NCBI RefSeq assembly: GCF_000383595.1
Contig: NZ_KB911581.1
Span: 4,930,496 to 4,994,495 of the forward strand
Direction of reading: 5' to 3'
Length of the DNA stretch: 64,000 nt
Source of the DNA: Streptomyces bottropensis ATCC 25435
GTDB lineage: Bacteria; Actinomycetota; Actinomycetes; Streptomycetales; Streptomycetaceae
Shown: one piece after another, positions 17,841-25,505 of the stretch
Position numbering within the stretch: the first letter of the stretch is position 1
How the letters are laid out: each line of letters begins with the position of its first letter
Notes under the pieces: generated by a model
Seen by the model: only the letters and a program-made list of their open reading frames with translations
Told to the model about the DNA's origin: nothing
Databases searched by the model: none
Made by a program: the position numbers and the translations under genes

Positions 17841-18246
17841 TCAGCGCTGCAGGGTGAGCACGCCGGGCCGGTAGGGCCACTTCTCGTAGGGGGTGTTCGG
17901 CGGCATGGTGCCTCTGCCCTGGTAGAGGAACTGCAGGTTGCAGGGGCCGACGGTCATGGTCTGGTCGGGGTTGTTGCGGACCAGGTCGCCGTGGCTGATG
18001 TCGTTGGTCCAGGTGGCCCCGCTGTTGGCCTTGCCCGCGAAGGGCCTGCTCTCGGTGGCGGCCTGCGGGGTCCAGGAACCGCTCAGGCTGGAGGAGGTGA
18101 ACGAGCGGAAGTAGCGCCCATTGGCACCCCGTGCCTCGACGATCATGAGGTACTGGTTCTGGCCCTGGACCTTGTACACCTGCGGGGCTTCGAACAGGTT
18201 GTCCGCCGTGTCGCTCATGATCGTGGTGTACGAGGAGCCGAAGCTG
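17841..18246 (-). pseudogene. 3' half of a duplicated GH62 arabinofuranosidase
   Basis: About 135 residues almost identical to residues 209-340 of the GH62 enzyme encoded at 3808-4830, from FGSSYTTIMSDT through LFEAPQV to RPGVLTLQR. Similarity stops sharply at about 18246. Upstream the frame continues to 18428 in unrelated sequence (PDESHALEFPVGMAAG) with no signal peptide. The first two thirds, including two of the three candidate catalytic acids, are absent, so no active enzyme is expected. Differences cluster near the end (QGRGTMPPNTPYEKWP versus QGKSPSANGPYNQLP), so this is an older paralogue, not an exact copy. Confidence 0.85.
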
Positions 18247-18555
18247 CGTTGACCCTTCCGCTCGGATGCACGGCGGACGGGTCGCGTGCTTGCGCGCGGC
18301 CGACAGGGCGCCGTACGGCTGGCCGACGGCATCACGGCGAAGCCGTGGACGGCGACCACCGTCCTGGCGACCTCTGTTCCGGCCGCCATGCCGACGGGAA
18401 ACTCAAGCGCGTGGGACTCATCCGGCACAGTGGTTCGTCCTGTTCGATCGTCGGAACTCCGCCTGATTCGTCGATCGTGGGCGAGGCGGCGGCACGGCTC
18501 GACGAAGACGCCCGGGGCCCGCAGGGGGCTCGGACCATCGGTCCACGCTGCTGCT

Positions 18556-18675
18556 ACATGGGATGGATTAAGGGATATGAATGTTGCCTGTGTCTAGTCC
18601 CGCGACACAAAAGGCTGAATTGCTGGCCCGGTGAGCGGCTGGTCGTGACGGACGGATGAGTCAGACATTGGATGT
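18556..18675 (-). promoter_or_regulatory. ACATGGGATG-type motifs upstream of the GH62 fragment / GH27 unit
   Basis: ACATGGGATGGATTAAGGGAT (18556-18576) matches 15335-15355 over 14 consecutive bases and nearly all of 21. ACATTGGATGT (18665-18675) is a better palindrome of the same kind. Both lie 310-430 nt upstream of the point where the GH62 fragment begins. They are likely the operators of the original GH62-GH27 operon. Confidence 0.4.
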
Positions 18676-19039
18676 GTAGTGCGGGTGGCCAGAGGGTTCG
18701 ACAGTCCGCCGTTGTCGTCAGGGTGCCAGGGAGGCGGCTGACGGCGATGCCCCGGAAGGCGTGGACGATCTGTTGACTTCCGCGCGGCCGGAGCCCTTGG
18801 TTCAGCGCGTCGAGCCGTTCGGCATGACGGGCGCCTCGGGGGGCGACCTCCGCGGTGACGCGGGCAGGGTGGCCGCGACTCCTGCCTCCCAGCCAAGTTG
18901 TTGGATCGGATCCCCCAACTCCTCGTCTGTAAAGGGGACTTTCGGCAGCCCATGCGGTCCAGCTCCGCGCCCCATCTCGACCAGGTCTCCTTCGCGTCGG
19001 CGAGCGTGCGCATCGGCGCCCCGGTACCAGCAGAGACCG

Positions 19040-19169
19040 GCACGACCGACACCTACGCCGTCGTCAACCAGTTCAGCGGCAAGTGCCTGGGCGTCGCGAA
19101 CGTCTCCACGGCCGACGGCGCCGCTGTCCAGCCAAGAACCGGATCTGGCGCCTCTCCGGCGAGGACTGA
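19040..19169 (+). pseudogene. remnant of a ricin-B lectin domain
   Basis: TYAVVNQFSGKCLGVANVST followed by ADGAAVQ is the start of a ricin-type trefoil repeat. The reading then jumps frame to KNRIWRLSGED and a stop at 19169, which is how such domains end (NQxWRL). An internal deletion has removed the middle repeats, and no catalytic domain is attached. The surrounding 18.43-19.24 kb holds no other convincing gene; short leftward pieces (FTDEELGDPIQQLGWEAGV) may be another unidentified remnant. Confidence 0.55.
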
Positions 19170-19237
19170 CCTGACCCACGCCACCCCTCGCCAGGGGACC
19201 GCGGGCTCCGCAGTCGCCGTGGTTCGCTTGCGCGCAC

Positions 19238-19332
19238 AGAAATTTCGCAGCGCAGATCAGTCGGTCCCATTGACGTGCCCTTACCCGAAACTTATCTTCT
19301 GTCGAAGTTACGTACAGTGATCGAAATTTCGA
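19238..19332 (+). promoter_or_regulatory. promoter flanked by two GAAATTTC operators (GH43-like gene)
   Basis: -35 TTGACG (19270-19275) and -10 TATCTT (19293-19298) are separated by 17 nt. AGAAATTTCG (19238-19247) lies upstream, and a perfect 12-bp palindrome TCGAAATTTCGA (19321-19332) lies just past the expected start point. The operator centres are 84 bp apart. The arrangement mirrors that at 3340-3444 before the GH62 gene, suggesting one regulator for both arabinose-releasing enzymes. The start codon is about 200 nt downstream. Confidence 0.55.
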
Positions 19333-19531
19333 ACGCTAGGCCGTCAAAGGAGACAGCCGGTGCATCCCACCTGTCACTGGTCCACTCTCGTGGCTCCTGA
19401 GTCGGCCCGGCCGGCCTCACCCGCCCTCACCCCGCCCCCGTGTCGGCTCCGCCTCCGGCGGCCGCCGACACGCTGAGGCGCTGAGAAACCGGCACCCGAT
19501 CATGGCACCCGTAGCACGACAGGAGACGCGC

Positions 19532-20965
19532 ATGGCCAGGCTCATCAGCCGGCTGGCGGCGATATTGGTCGCCGCCTGTCTACTCTTCACCTCCCAAGCC
19601 CTGACCGCACCCGAACGGGCCGCCGCCGCCGACCCGGGTTACCTGATGGTGCACTTCACGGGGGAGGGGTCGGCCAAGCAGCAGATGTACCTCTCGCACA
19701 GTACGGACGGGGTGCACTGGAACGACCTCAACGGCGGGGGCATGGTCCTGCGCTCCCCGGTCGGCACGAAGGGGGTGCGCGACCCCGCGCTGGTGAGATC
19801 CCCCGACGGCAGCAAGTACTGGATCATCGCGACCGACCTGTGCATCGACTGCGGGCAGACGTGGAGCCAGTCCATCAACAACGGCAGCCGTAACCTCGTG
19901 GTGTGGGAGTCGAGCGACCTGGTCACCTGGTCCCAGCCGTGGCTGCTCAACGTCGCCGGAGCCATCCCCGACGGACGCAACGCGTGGGCACCGGAGGCGA
20001 TCTGGAACCCCGAGACCGACGACTACGTCCTGTACTGGGCGACCAACGTGCCCCTCAACGGCGTGACGAAGCACCGCATCTACTACGCCCGCACCACGGA
20101 CTTCCGTACCATCACCACCCCGCAGACCTACATCGAGCGTCCCGGCACCCAGGAGATCATCGACACCCAGATCATCGAGGTGCCCTCGGGTGTCGGCGAC
20201 TACCGCTACGTGCGAGCCTCCGGCGACGGCCAGATCACCCTCGAAGGCAGCAACTCGATCCTGGGGACCTGGACCAACCTCGGCAACCTCTCCGGCATCG
20301 GCCTCACCGGGTCCATGGTGGAGGGCCCGATGTGGATGAAGTTCAACGGCACCAACAAGTGGGGCCTCTACCTCGACCAGTACGCCACCAGCGGCGGCTA
20401 CATGCCGGTCCTGACGACCGACCCCTCCAACCCCGCCGCGTACCAGAAGCAGACGTCGAGCAGCTACAACATGGGCGGCACGAAGAAGCGCCACGGCTGG
20501 ATCCTGAACCTGACGGCCGCCGAGGAGAGTCGCGTGCTGGCACGCTGGCCCAACACCGCGATCAACCGTCTCCAGTCGTACAACTTCCAGGACCGGTACG
20601 TGCGTCACACCAACTTCGACGTGCGCATCGACCCGACCGTCAGCCCCGTCGACGACTCCCAGTTCCGGATGCGAACAGGCCTGGCGGGCACCGGTACCGT
20701 CTCCTTCGAGTCGGTGAACTTCCCCGGTCACTTCCTGCGGCATTCGGGATTCGACTTCCAGCTGGCCTACTACGACGGCACGAGCGGGTTCGCCGCGGAC
20801 GCCACCTTCCGCCAGGTCGCCGGGCTCGCCGACGCGACATGGTCGTCGTTCCAGTCATACAACTATCCCGACCGGTACATCCGCCACTACGCGTACCAAC
20901 TCAGGCTCGACCCGATCACCACCGCCACGGGGCGCAGCGACGCCACCTTCCGCGTGACGAGCTGA
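19532..20965 (+). CDS. secreted GH43-like hydrolase with AbfB (CBM42) domain
   Basis: 477 residues. ATG 19532 was chosen over ATG 19502 because AGGAGA lies 6 nt upstream and the signal peptide (to ~residue 33, ending RAAA) begins there. Residues ~35-330 form a five-bladed propeller of the GH43-like clan: VRDPALVRSPDGSKYWIIAT, NAWAPEAIWNPETDDYVLYW, QEIIDTQIIEV and MVEGPMWMKFNG carry the conserved acidic residues. Residues ~345-477 are an AbfB trefoil that binds arabinofuranose branches, with repeats SYNFQDRYVRHTNFDVRI, SVNFPGHFLRHSGFD and SYNYPDRYIRHYAYQLRL. Likely an extracellular arabinofuranosidase or exo-arabinanase; the exact substrate is not settled. Confidence 0.85.
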   Translation: MARLISRLAAILVAACLLFTSQALTAPERAAAADPGYLMVHFTGEGSAKQQMYLSHSTDGVHWNDLNGGGMVLRSPVGTKGVRDPALVRSPDGSKYWIIATDLCIDCGQTWSQSINNGSRNLVVWESSDLVTWSQPWLLNVAGAIPDGRNAWAPEAIWNPETDDYVLYWATNVPLNGVTKHRIYYARTTDFRTITTPQTYIERPGTQEIIDTQIIEVPSGVGDYRYVRASGDGQITLEGSNSILGTWTNLGNLSGIGLTGSMVEGPMWMKFNGTNKWGLYLDQYATSGGYMPVLTTDPSNPAAYQKQTSSSYNMGGTKKRHGWILNLTAAEESRVLARWPNTAINRLQSYNFQDRYVRHTNFDVRIDPTVSPVDDSQFRMRTGLAGTGTVSFESVNFPGHFLRHSGFDFQLAYYDGTSGFAADATFRQVAGLADATWSSFQSYNYPDRYIRHYAYQLRLDPITTATGRSDATFRVTS

Positions 20966-20982
20966 CCCGACCCGACCCGGCC

Positions 20983-21057
20983 GGGATGCCGGCGCCCTCA
21001 CGGCGACCTCCCGTCCCCTGCCCGCCCTCCGCTCGGGCGGGTAGGCGCCGGCATCCC
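20983..21057 (+). terminator. long hairpin after the GH43-like gene
   Basis: GGGATGCCGGCGCC (20983-20996) pairs exactly with GGCGCCGGCATCCC (21044-21057). The intervening sequence contains an inner hairpin (CCCGCCC-TCCGCT-CGGGCGGG). It begins 18 nt after the stop codon. Confidence 0.75.
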
Positions 21058-21530
21058 CTCCCATTCCGGGCACCAAGTCCCATTAGTGCGGGCCGACTTT
21101 GGCCTTCTACGGGGGGTCTGCGGCCTCGGGGCTCCGGTCGGCCACGACGGCGCGGCCAACTCCCAGGCACGGCATGCCGGATGATGCCGGGGACCTCGCC
21201 GACCTCCGCGACCGGCTTGCCGCCGGGCGTGCCCCAGATCCTGGACGCGACCCGGTGCGGCGCTTCCCGCTCACGGACCCGCCGCTCCTCCAACGTGTCG
21301 GGCGCGCTTGACCTTTCGCGATTCAACCGTTGTCGTTTTGACGGGTCAGCAGGCTCCTTCCGTCCCTCCATCGGCTGAACGGGTGGGGGGAGACCTTTCG
21401 TGCGATATTTGTGTATTGCGGGTAATTCCAACCCGCGGCGCGCGGCGGGCGACATCGAACAGCAGGACGCAGAGCCTCCCACGCCGGCCGCTGTGCGGCA
21501 TGGATACCCAGGCGGAACGAGGTGGCAGAG
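21058..21530. other. 473-nt gene-free stretch
   Basis: No convincing coding frame. The AT-richer patch at 21405-21430 (GATATTTGTGTATTG) is the best candidate for the promoter of the protease gene set, but I cannot assign -35 and -10 elements. Confidence 0.4.
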
Positions 21531-23051
21531 ATGAACGCGCCCTACCCGAACGGCAGCCAGAGGTTCCTCAGCAAGCCGAAGATGCCGAAGCTCGACAACG
21601 GCCTGCCCAGCATCGTCTACGCACAGGCCTCACCCCGTTCGATCGGAGGCACCTCGCTCTTCGAGACCGGTGCCGTCACCGCGCGAACGGCCCAGGCGGT
21701 CCAGTCCGAGCCCCGCGTGGTGGAGCAGGCAGCGCAGCAACTGCGTGACGCCGGGTTCACGGTGTTCCGCGACGCCGAGCGTGGCCGAGGCGGCGCCGGC
21801 GAACTCGCGCGGGAGGCGACGCTCAACATCTCCGGTCCTCCCGACCTCTACGAGCGTGCCTTCCGCTGCTCGCTGGAGTCCCAGGAGCGGCCGGTGCTCA
21901 AGGAGCACCAGAGGGAGGATCTCGCCACGTTCGTGGAATGCCCGCAGACCGAGATGCCCGGTCTCATCGACACGGCCGACACCGACTTCTCGAACGTCCT
22001 GGAGGGCGTCGCCCTGGAGGAGCCCCGCTACTTCTTCGCCACCGCGATGGCGCCGACCACGGATTACTGGCACCTGGACGTCCCGGGCGACGTCTCGCTC
22101 GGCTGCAACGCCGACAAGGTGCACCGCGCCGGCGTCACCGGCAAGAACATCAAAGTCGTCATGACCGACTCGGGCCACTTCCGGCACCCGTTCTTCTCGG
22201 CGCGCGGCTACCGGGTGCGACCCGTGGAGCTGGGGCCGGGTGCCACCGCGCCGACCGACGACGAGAGCGGGCACGGGACCGCCGAATCCGCGAACATCTT
22301 CGCCGTCGCGCCCGACGTGGACTTCACGATGGTCAAGATGAGCTTCTTCAACACCATCGGGGCGTTCAACAGAGCCGTCACGCTGAACCCGCAGGTCATC
22401 AGTAACAGCTGGGGGTCGAGCACGCGGCGTCCCAGTGAGTTCAGCGCGGCGGACCAGGCGCTGGCCGCAGCGATCGCCGTGGCCGTCGCCGGCGGCATCA
22501 TCGTGGTGTTCTCCGCGGGCAACGGCCATTTCGGCTTCCCGGGCCAGCACCCCGACGTCATCTCCGCGGGCGGGGTCTTCATGTCCCCCGACGGGGCCCT
22601 GCGCGCGTCGGACTACTCCAGCGGATTCCCCAGCGAGATCTTCCCCGGCCGCAACGTCCCCGATCTGTGCGGTCTGGTCGGCATGCGGCCCAAGGCGGCC
22701 TACATCATGCTTCCGGTCCAGCCGAACGACGACATCGACCGCGGCCTGGCCGGGAACAACCACCCCGACGGCGACGAGACCCTGGCCGACGACGGCTGGG
22801 CGGCCATCAGCGGCACCTCCGCCGCCGCTCCCCAGCTCGCCGGTGTCTGCGCTCTGGTGAAGGAGGCCGCCCCCCAGCTGAATCCGGCCCAGGTCCGAGA
22901 CGTCCTGCGCCGAACAGCCCGAGACGTGGCAGCGGGCCGTTGCTCCGTCCAGGACGGTATGGGGCACTTCGCTGTCCCCGGCCCCGACCTGGCGACCGGA
23001 ACGGGACTGGTCGACGCCCACGCGGCCGTCACCGCCGCCCGTCAGCTGTAG
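21531..23051 (+). CDS. S8 (subtilisin-like) serine protease without signal peptide
   Basis: 506 residues from ATG 21531 (AGGTGG 5 nt upstream; GTG 21522 is an equally possible start). The catalytic triad is Asp213 (VVMTDSGHF), His248 (DESGHGTAES) and Ser430 (ISGTSAAAPQLAG), with the oxyanion Asn331 (FSAGNGHFG). About 200 residues precede the catalytic domain, including AAQQLRDAGFTVFRD and TLNISGPPDLYERAF, which look like a propeptide or inhibitory domain. The start region (MNAPYPNGSQRFLSKPKMPK) is polar, so no Sec or Tat export is expected and it may act in the cytoplasm or leave by another route. It heads a three-gene run with 86- and 136-nt gaps. Confidence 0.88.
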   Translation: MNAPYPNGSQRFLSKPKMPKLDNGLPSIVYAQASPRSIGGTSLFETGAVTARTAQAVQSEPRVVEQAAQQLRDAGFTVFRDAERGRGGAGELAREATLNISGPPDLYERAFRCSLESQERPVLKEHQREDLATFVECPQTEMPGLIDTADTDFSNVLEGVALEEPRYFFATAMAPTTDYWHLDVPGDVSLGCNADKVHRAGVTGKNIKVVMTDSGHFRHPFFSARGYRVRPVELGPGATAPTDDESGHGTAESANIFAVAPDVDFTMVKMSFFNTIGAFNRAVTLNPQVISNSWGSSTRRPSEFSAADQALAAAIAVAVAGGIIVVFSAGNGHFGFPGQHPDVISAGGVFMSPDGALRASDYSSGFPSEIFPGRNVPDLCGLVGMRPKAAYIMLPVQPNDDIDRGLAGNNHPDGDETLADDGWAAISGTSAAAPQLAGVCALVKEAAPQLNPAQVRDVLRRTARDVAAGRCSVQDGMGHFAVPGPDLATGTGLVDAHAAVTAARQL

Positions 23052-23137
23052 CACCGTCAGCCGTGCCCCTGCCCGACGACCGCCGGCGACTCCTGTCAGC
23101 GCTGGTCGTCCTCCGCCCGTCAGGGGAAGGGCCGGTC

Positions 23138-23431
23138 ATGGACCGGCTCACCGCCGACCGCGTCCACCGGCTCGTCCCCTCCCCGGACGTGGTGCGGACC
23201 GTCAGGCAATGGTTCACCTCACGCGGCTTCGAGGTGGGGGACGCGGTCGGTATTTCCTTCGCGCTCACCGGACCGCCCTTCCTGTTCGACGCGACCTTCG
23301 CTCGCCCGGAGGATCAGGGCGTCCCTCGACACGAGGCGCTGAGCGTCGACGCCCTACCCCGCGACGTGGCCCGGCACATCAGCGAGATCGCCTTCACCAC
23401 GCCCCCCGACTTCGGCCCCGCCCATCCATGA
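23138..23431 (+). CDS. small protein resembling the protease N-terminal region
   Basis: 97 residues from ATG 23138, with GGGGAAGG 6-9 nt upstream. It shows the same order of motifs as residues ~60-165 of the preceding protease: DVVRTVRQWFTSRGFEV against VVEQAAQQLRDAGFTV, FALTGPPFLFDATF against LNISGPPDLYERAF, and a final ARHISEIAFTTPPDF against SNVLEGVALEEPRYF. It therefore looks like a free-standing copy of the protease pro-domain. Free pro-domains can act as inhibitors or folding helpers, but that is inference here. No signal peptide. It sits between the protease and the nuclease-fold gene in what looks like one operon. Confidence 0.7.
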   Translation: MDRLTADRVHRLVPSPDVVRTVRQWFTSRGFEVGDAVGISFALTGPPFLFDATFARPEDQGVPRHEALSVDALPRDVARHISEIAFTTPPDFGPAHP

Positions 23432-23567
23432 GCATCCCGATACGCGCCCAGTCCCACCGTTGCCCCACCGCTGCCCGGCGGAACGGCAAGCGGGTCCCGC
23501 CCTCGCCCCACGCGGCGACGTGACCGGCTTTCACGTATCCCGCCCACGGTGAACCAAGGAGGAACCT

Positions 23568-24569
23568 GTGACACCGATACGGATAGCCACGTTCAACCTG
23601 GAGAACTTCGACGAGCCCACCCCGGAGGTCCCGCGGCCGTTGCTGAAGGAACGCATCGCCCTGATGAAGCCGCAGATCACGAGGCTGAGGGCGGACATCG
23701 CCTGCTTCCAGGAAGTCCACGGTCAGGAACGCCCCGGACAGCCGCGCGACCTGCTCGCGCTGAAGGAACTGCTTGCGGGCACCAACCTCGACGGCGCGTC
23801 CCTGACCAGCACCAAGCCCGCGAACGACGCGGTCTTCGACCTGCGCAACCTGGTCATCGCCACCCACATGCCGGTCATCAAGCGCCAGCAGCTCAAGAAC
23901 GACCTGGTCAACGAGCCCCGCTACCAGCGGCTCACCGCCGACCCGCCCGACGCCGCGCCGGTCGCGATCGGAATCGAACGGCCCATCCTGCACGCGCAGA
24001 TCGACATCGACCACGCGGCCCCCGGCCGTCTGCTCCACGTCATCAACCTGCACCTCAAATCCAAGATCCCCAGCGACATACCCGGCCGGCTGATCGGCCC
24101 CCGGCACGACATCTGGAGCAGCGCCGACAGCTGGGCCGAAGGCAGTTTCCTGTCGTCGATGAAACGAATGAGCCAGGCCCTGGAGGTCAGGCGCCTCATC
24201 GACCAGATCCTCGACGACGACCCCGACGCGCGCATCATCGTCGCCGGTGACTTCAACGCCGAGCCGGAGGAGGTGCCGGTCCTGGCCATCTGCGGCAACG
24301 TCGAGGACACCAACAACGGCGACCTCGCCACCCGCGTCCTGGTCCCCATCGAGCACACCATCCCCAGCGAGGCCCGCTACACCCTCTTCCACCACGGTCG
24401 CGGCCAGATGATCGACCACATGCTCGTCACCCGCAACCTCCTCGCCCACTACCGGGGCTCAGAGATCCACAACGAGATCCTCCACGACGACTCCATCGCC
24501 TTCGCCACCGACATCAAGTACCCCGAGTCCGACCACGCCCCCGTCGTGGCCAGCTTCGACTTCGACTGA
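23568..24569 (+). CDS. endonuclease/exonuclease/phosphatase-fold protein
   Basis: 333 residues starting at GTG 23568, with AAGGAGG 6 nt upstream. The DNase I-like motifs are all present: IATFNLENFD at the N-terminus, CFQEVH, INLHLKSK, VAGDFNAEPEE and the final SDHAPVVASFDF. These supply the metal-binding Asn and Glu and the catalytic His and Asp of Mg-dependent phosphoesterases. Members cleave DNA, RNA, phospholipid or inositol phosphates, and sequence does not tell which here. No signal peptide or membrane segment is visible, so it is probably cytoplasmic like its protease neighbour. Its stop is 22 nt from the stop of the converging response-regulator gene. Confidence 0.9.
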   Translation: MTPIRIATFNLENFDEPTPEVPRPLLKERIALMKPQITRLRADIACFQEVHGQERPGQPRDLLALKELLAGTNLDGASLTSTKPANDAVFDLRNLVIATHMPVIKRQQLKNDLVNEPRYQRLTADPPDAAPVAIGIERPILHAQIDIDHAAPGRLLHVINLHLKSKIPSDIPGRLIGPRHDIWSSADSWAEGSFLSSMKRMSQALEVRRLIDQILDDDPDARIIVAGDFNAEPEEVPVLAICGNVEDTNNGDLATRVLVPIEHTIPSEARYTLFHHGRGQMIDHMLVTRNLLAHYRGSEIHNEILHDDSIAFATDIKYPESDHAPVVASFDFD

Positions 24570-24591
24570 CCTCACAGCCGCCTCGCGCCCC

Positions 24592-25290
24592 TCACCCCGT
24601 GGCGTCGCCGGTGTCCGGGCGTTCCAGATGGGAGGCCAGGACCGCGGCCTGGACGCGGCGCTGGACGCCGAGTTTGGCCAGGAGGCGCGAGATGTGGTTC
24701 TTGACGGTCTTCTCCGACAGGTAGAGCTTCTTGCCGATCTCGCGGTTGGTCAGGCCGTCGCCGATGAGGGCGAGGATGTCGCGCTCGCGGGGGGTCAGGC
24801 TCGCCAGCTCGGGGGCGACCGCGGGTGTCTCGGCGGGGTCGGCGCGCAGGGAGCGCATCAGACGGGCCGTGGTCGCGGGGTCCAGCATGGACTGGCCGGC
24901 GGCGACCGTGCGCACCGCCGAGACCAGGTCGGAGCCCCTGATCTGCTTCAGTACGTACCCCGAGGCGCCCGCCATGATGGCGTCGAGGAGGGCCTCCTCG
25001 TCGTCGAACGAGGTCAGCATCAGACAGGCCAGCTCCGGCATCCGGTTGCGCAGCTCCCTGCAGACCGTGATGCCGTCCCCGTCCGGGAGACGCACGTCGA
25101 GGACGGCGACGTGGGGGCGCAGGGCCGGGCCACGGGCCAGGGCGTGCTCCACGGTGTCCGCGTCGCCGACCACGGAGATGTCCGGTTCGGCGTCGAGCAG
25201 GTCGATGATGCCGCGGCGTACGACCTCGTGGTCGTCCAGCAGGAAGACACGGATCGGATCCTGCTCCGTGAAGGTGCGTGTTCCGGTCAT
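24592..25290 (-). CDS. osdR: DevR/OsdR-like NarL-family response regulator
   Basis: 232 residues. Receiver domain with acidic pair Asp19-Asp20 (FLLDDHEVV), phospho-acceptor Asp65 (AVLDVRLPDGDG), Thr93 or Ser94 (LTSFDD) and Lys115 (VLKQI). The C-terminal LuxR-type HTH is complete: LTPRERDILALIGDGLTNRE, then LYLSEKTVKNHISRLLAKL. It resembles mycobacterial DevR/DosR and the Streptomyces dormancy regulator OsdR, which control universal stress proteins under low oxygen; such genes surround it here. The likely partner kinase lies 10 kb away at 35552. A GGGCC-N4-GGCCC palindrome is 104 nt upstream, suggesting autoregulation. The symbol is by similarity. Confidence 0.88.
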   Translation of the reverse strand: MTGTRTFTEQDPIRVFLLDDHEVVRRGIIDLLDAEPDISVVGDADTVEHALARGPALRPHVAVLDVRLPDGDGITVCRELRNRMPELACLMLTSFDDEEALLDAIMAGASGYVLKQIRGSDLVSAVRTVAAGQSMLDPATTARLMRSLRADPAETPAVAPELASLTPRERDILALIGDGLTNREIGKKLYLSEKTVKNHISRLLAKLGVQRRVQAAVLASHLERPDTGDATG

Positions 25291-25393
25291 GACGGCCCCT
25301 TGTCCCCGATGTCCGTGGCGGCGGCCCGCGACGGCGGACGGACGGTGAGCCGTCCGTGGTGACGATCATCGCTCGCGGGGGCCGGATGTACCA

Positions 25394-25407
25394 GGGCCAT
25401 CCGGCCC
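25394..25407 (-). promoter_or_regulatory. GGGCC-ATCC-GGCCC palindrome (DevR-like box)
   Basis: A perfect 14-bp inverted repeat 104 nt upstream of the response-regulator start. It has the geometry of the mycobacterial DevR box (GGGAC-N4-GTCCC). A second palindrome, GGCCGTG-GTT-CACGGCC, follows at 25434-25450. Confidence 0.6.
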
Positions 25408-25505
25408 TACCCGCCCCGCCATCCGGCCCACCGGGCCGTGGTTCACGGCCGGGCGGCCCTGTGCCGTGGACCATCGGCCGTGTCGTCGGCGGCGCGTCGT
25501 GCCCG

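Noticed and set aside
18246..18428. In-frame 5' extension of the GH62 fragment as a genuine new N-terminus
   Set aside because: No signal peptide, no ribosome-binding site at 18428, Arg/Ala/Pro-rich sequence, and the propeller would still lack most of its blades.
23138..23431. Treating the small ORF after the S8 protease as a frameshifted tail of the protease
   Set aside because: The protease ends normally with a complete C-terminal helix and stop, and the small ORF has its own ribosome-binding site and resembles the protease's N-terminal rather than C-terminal part.
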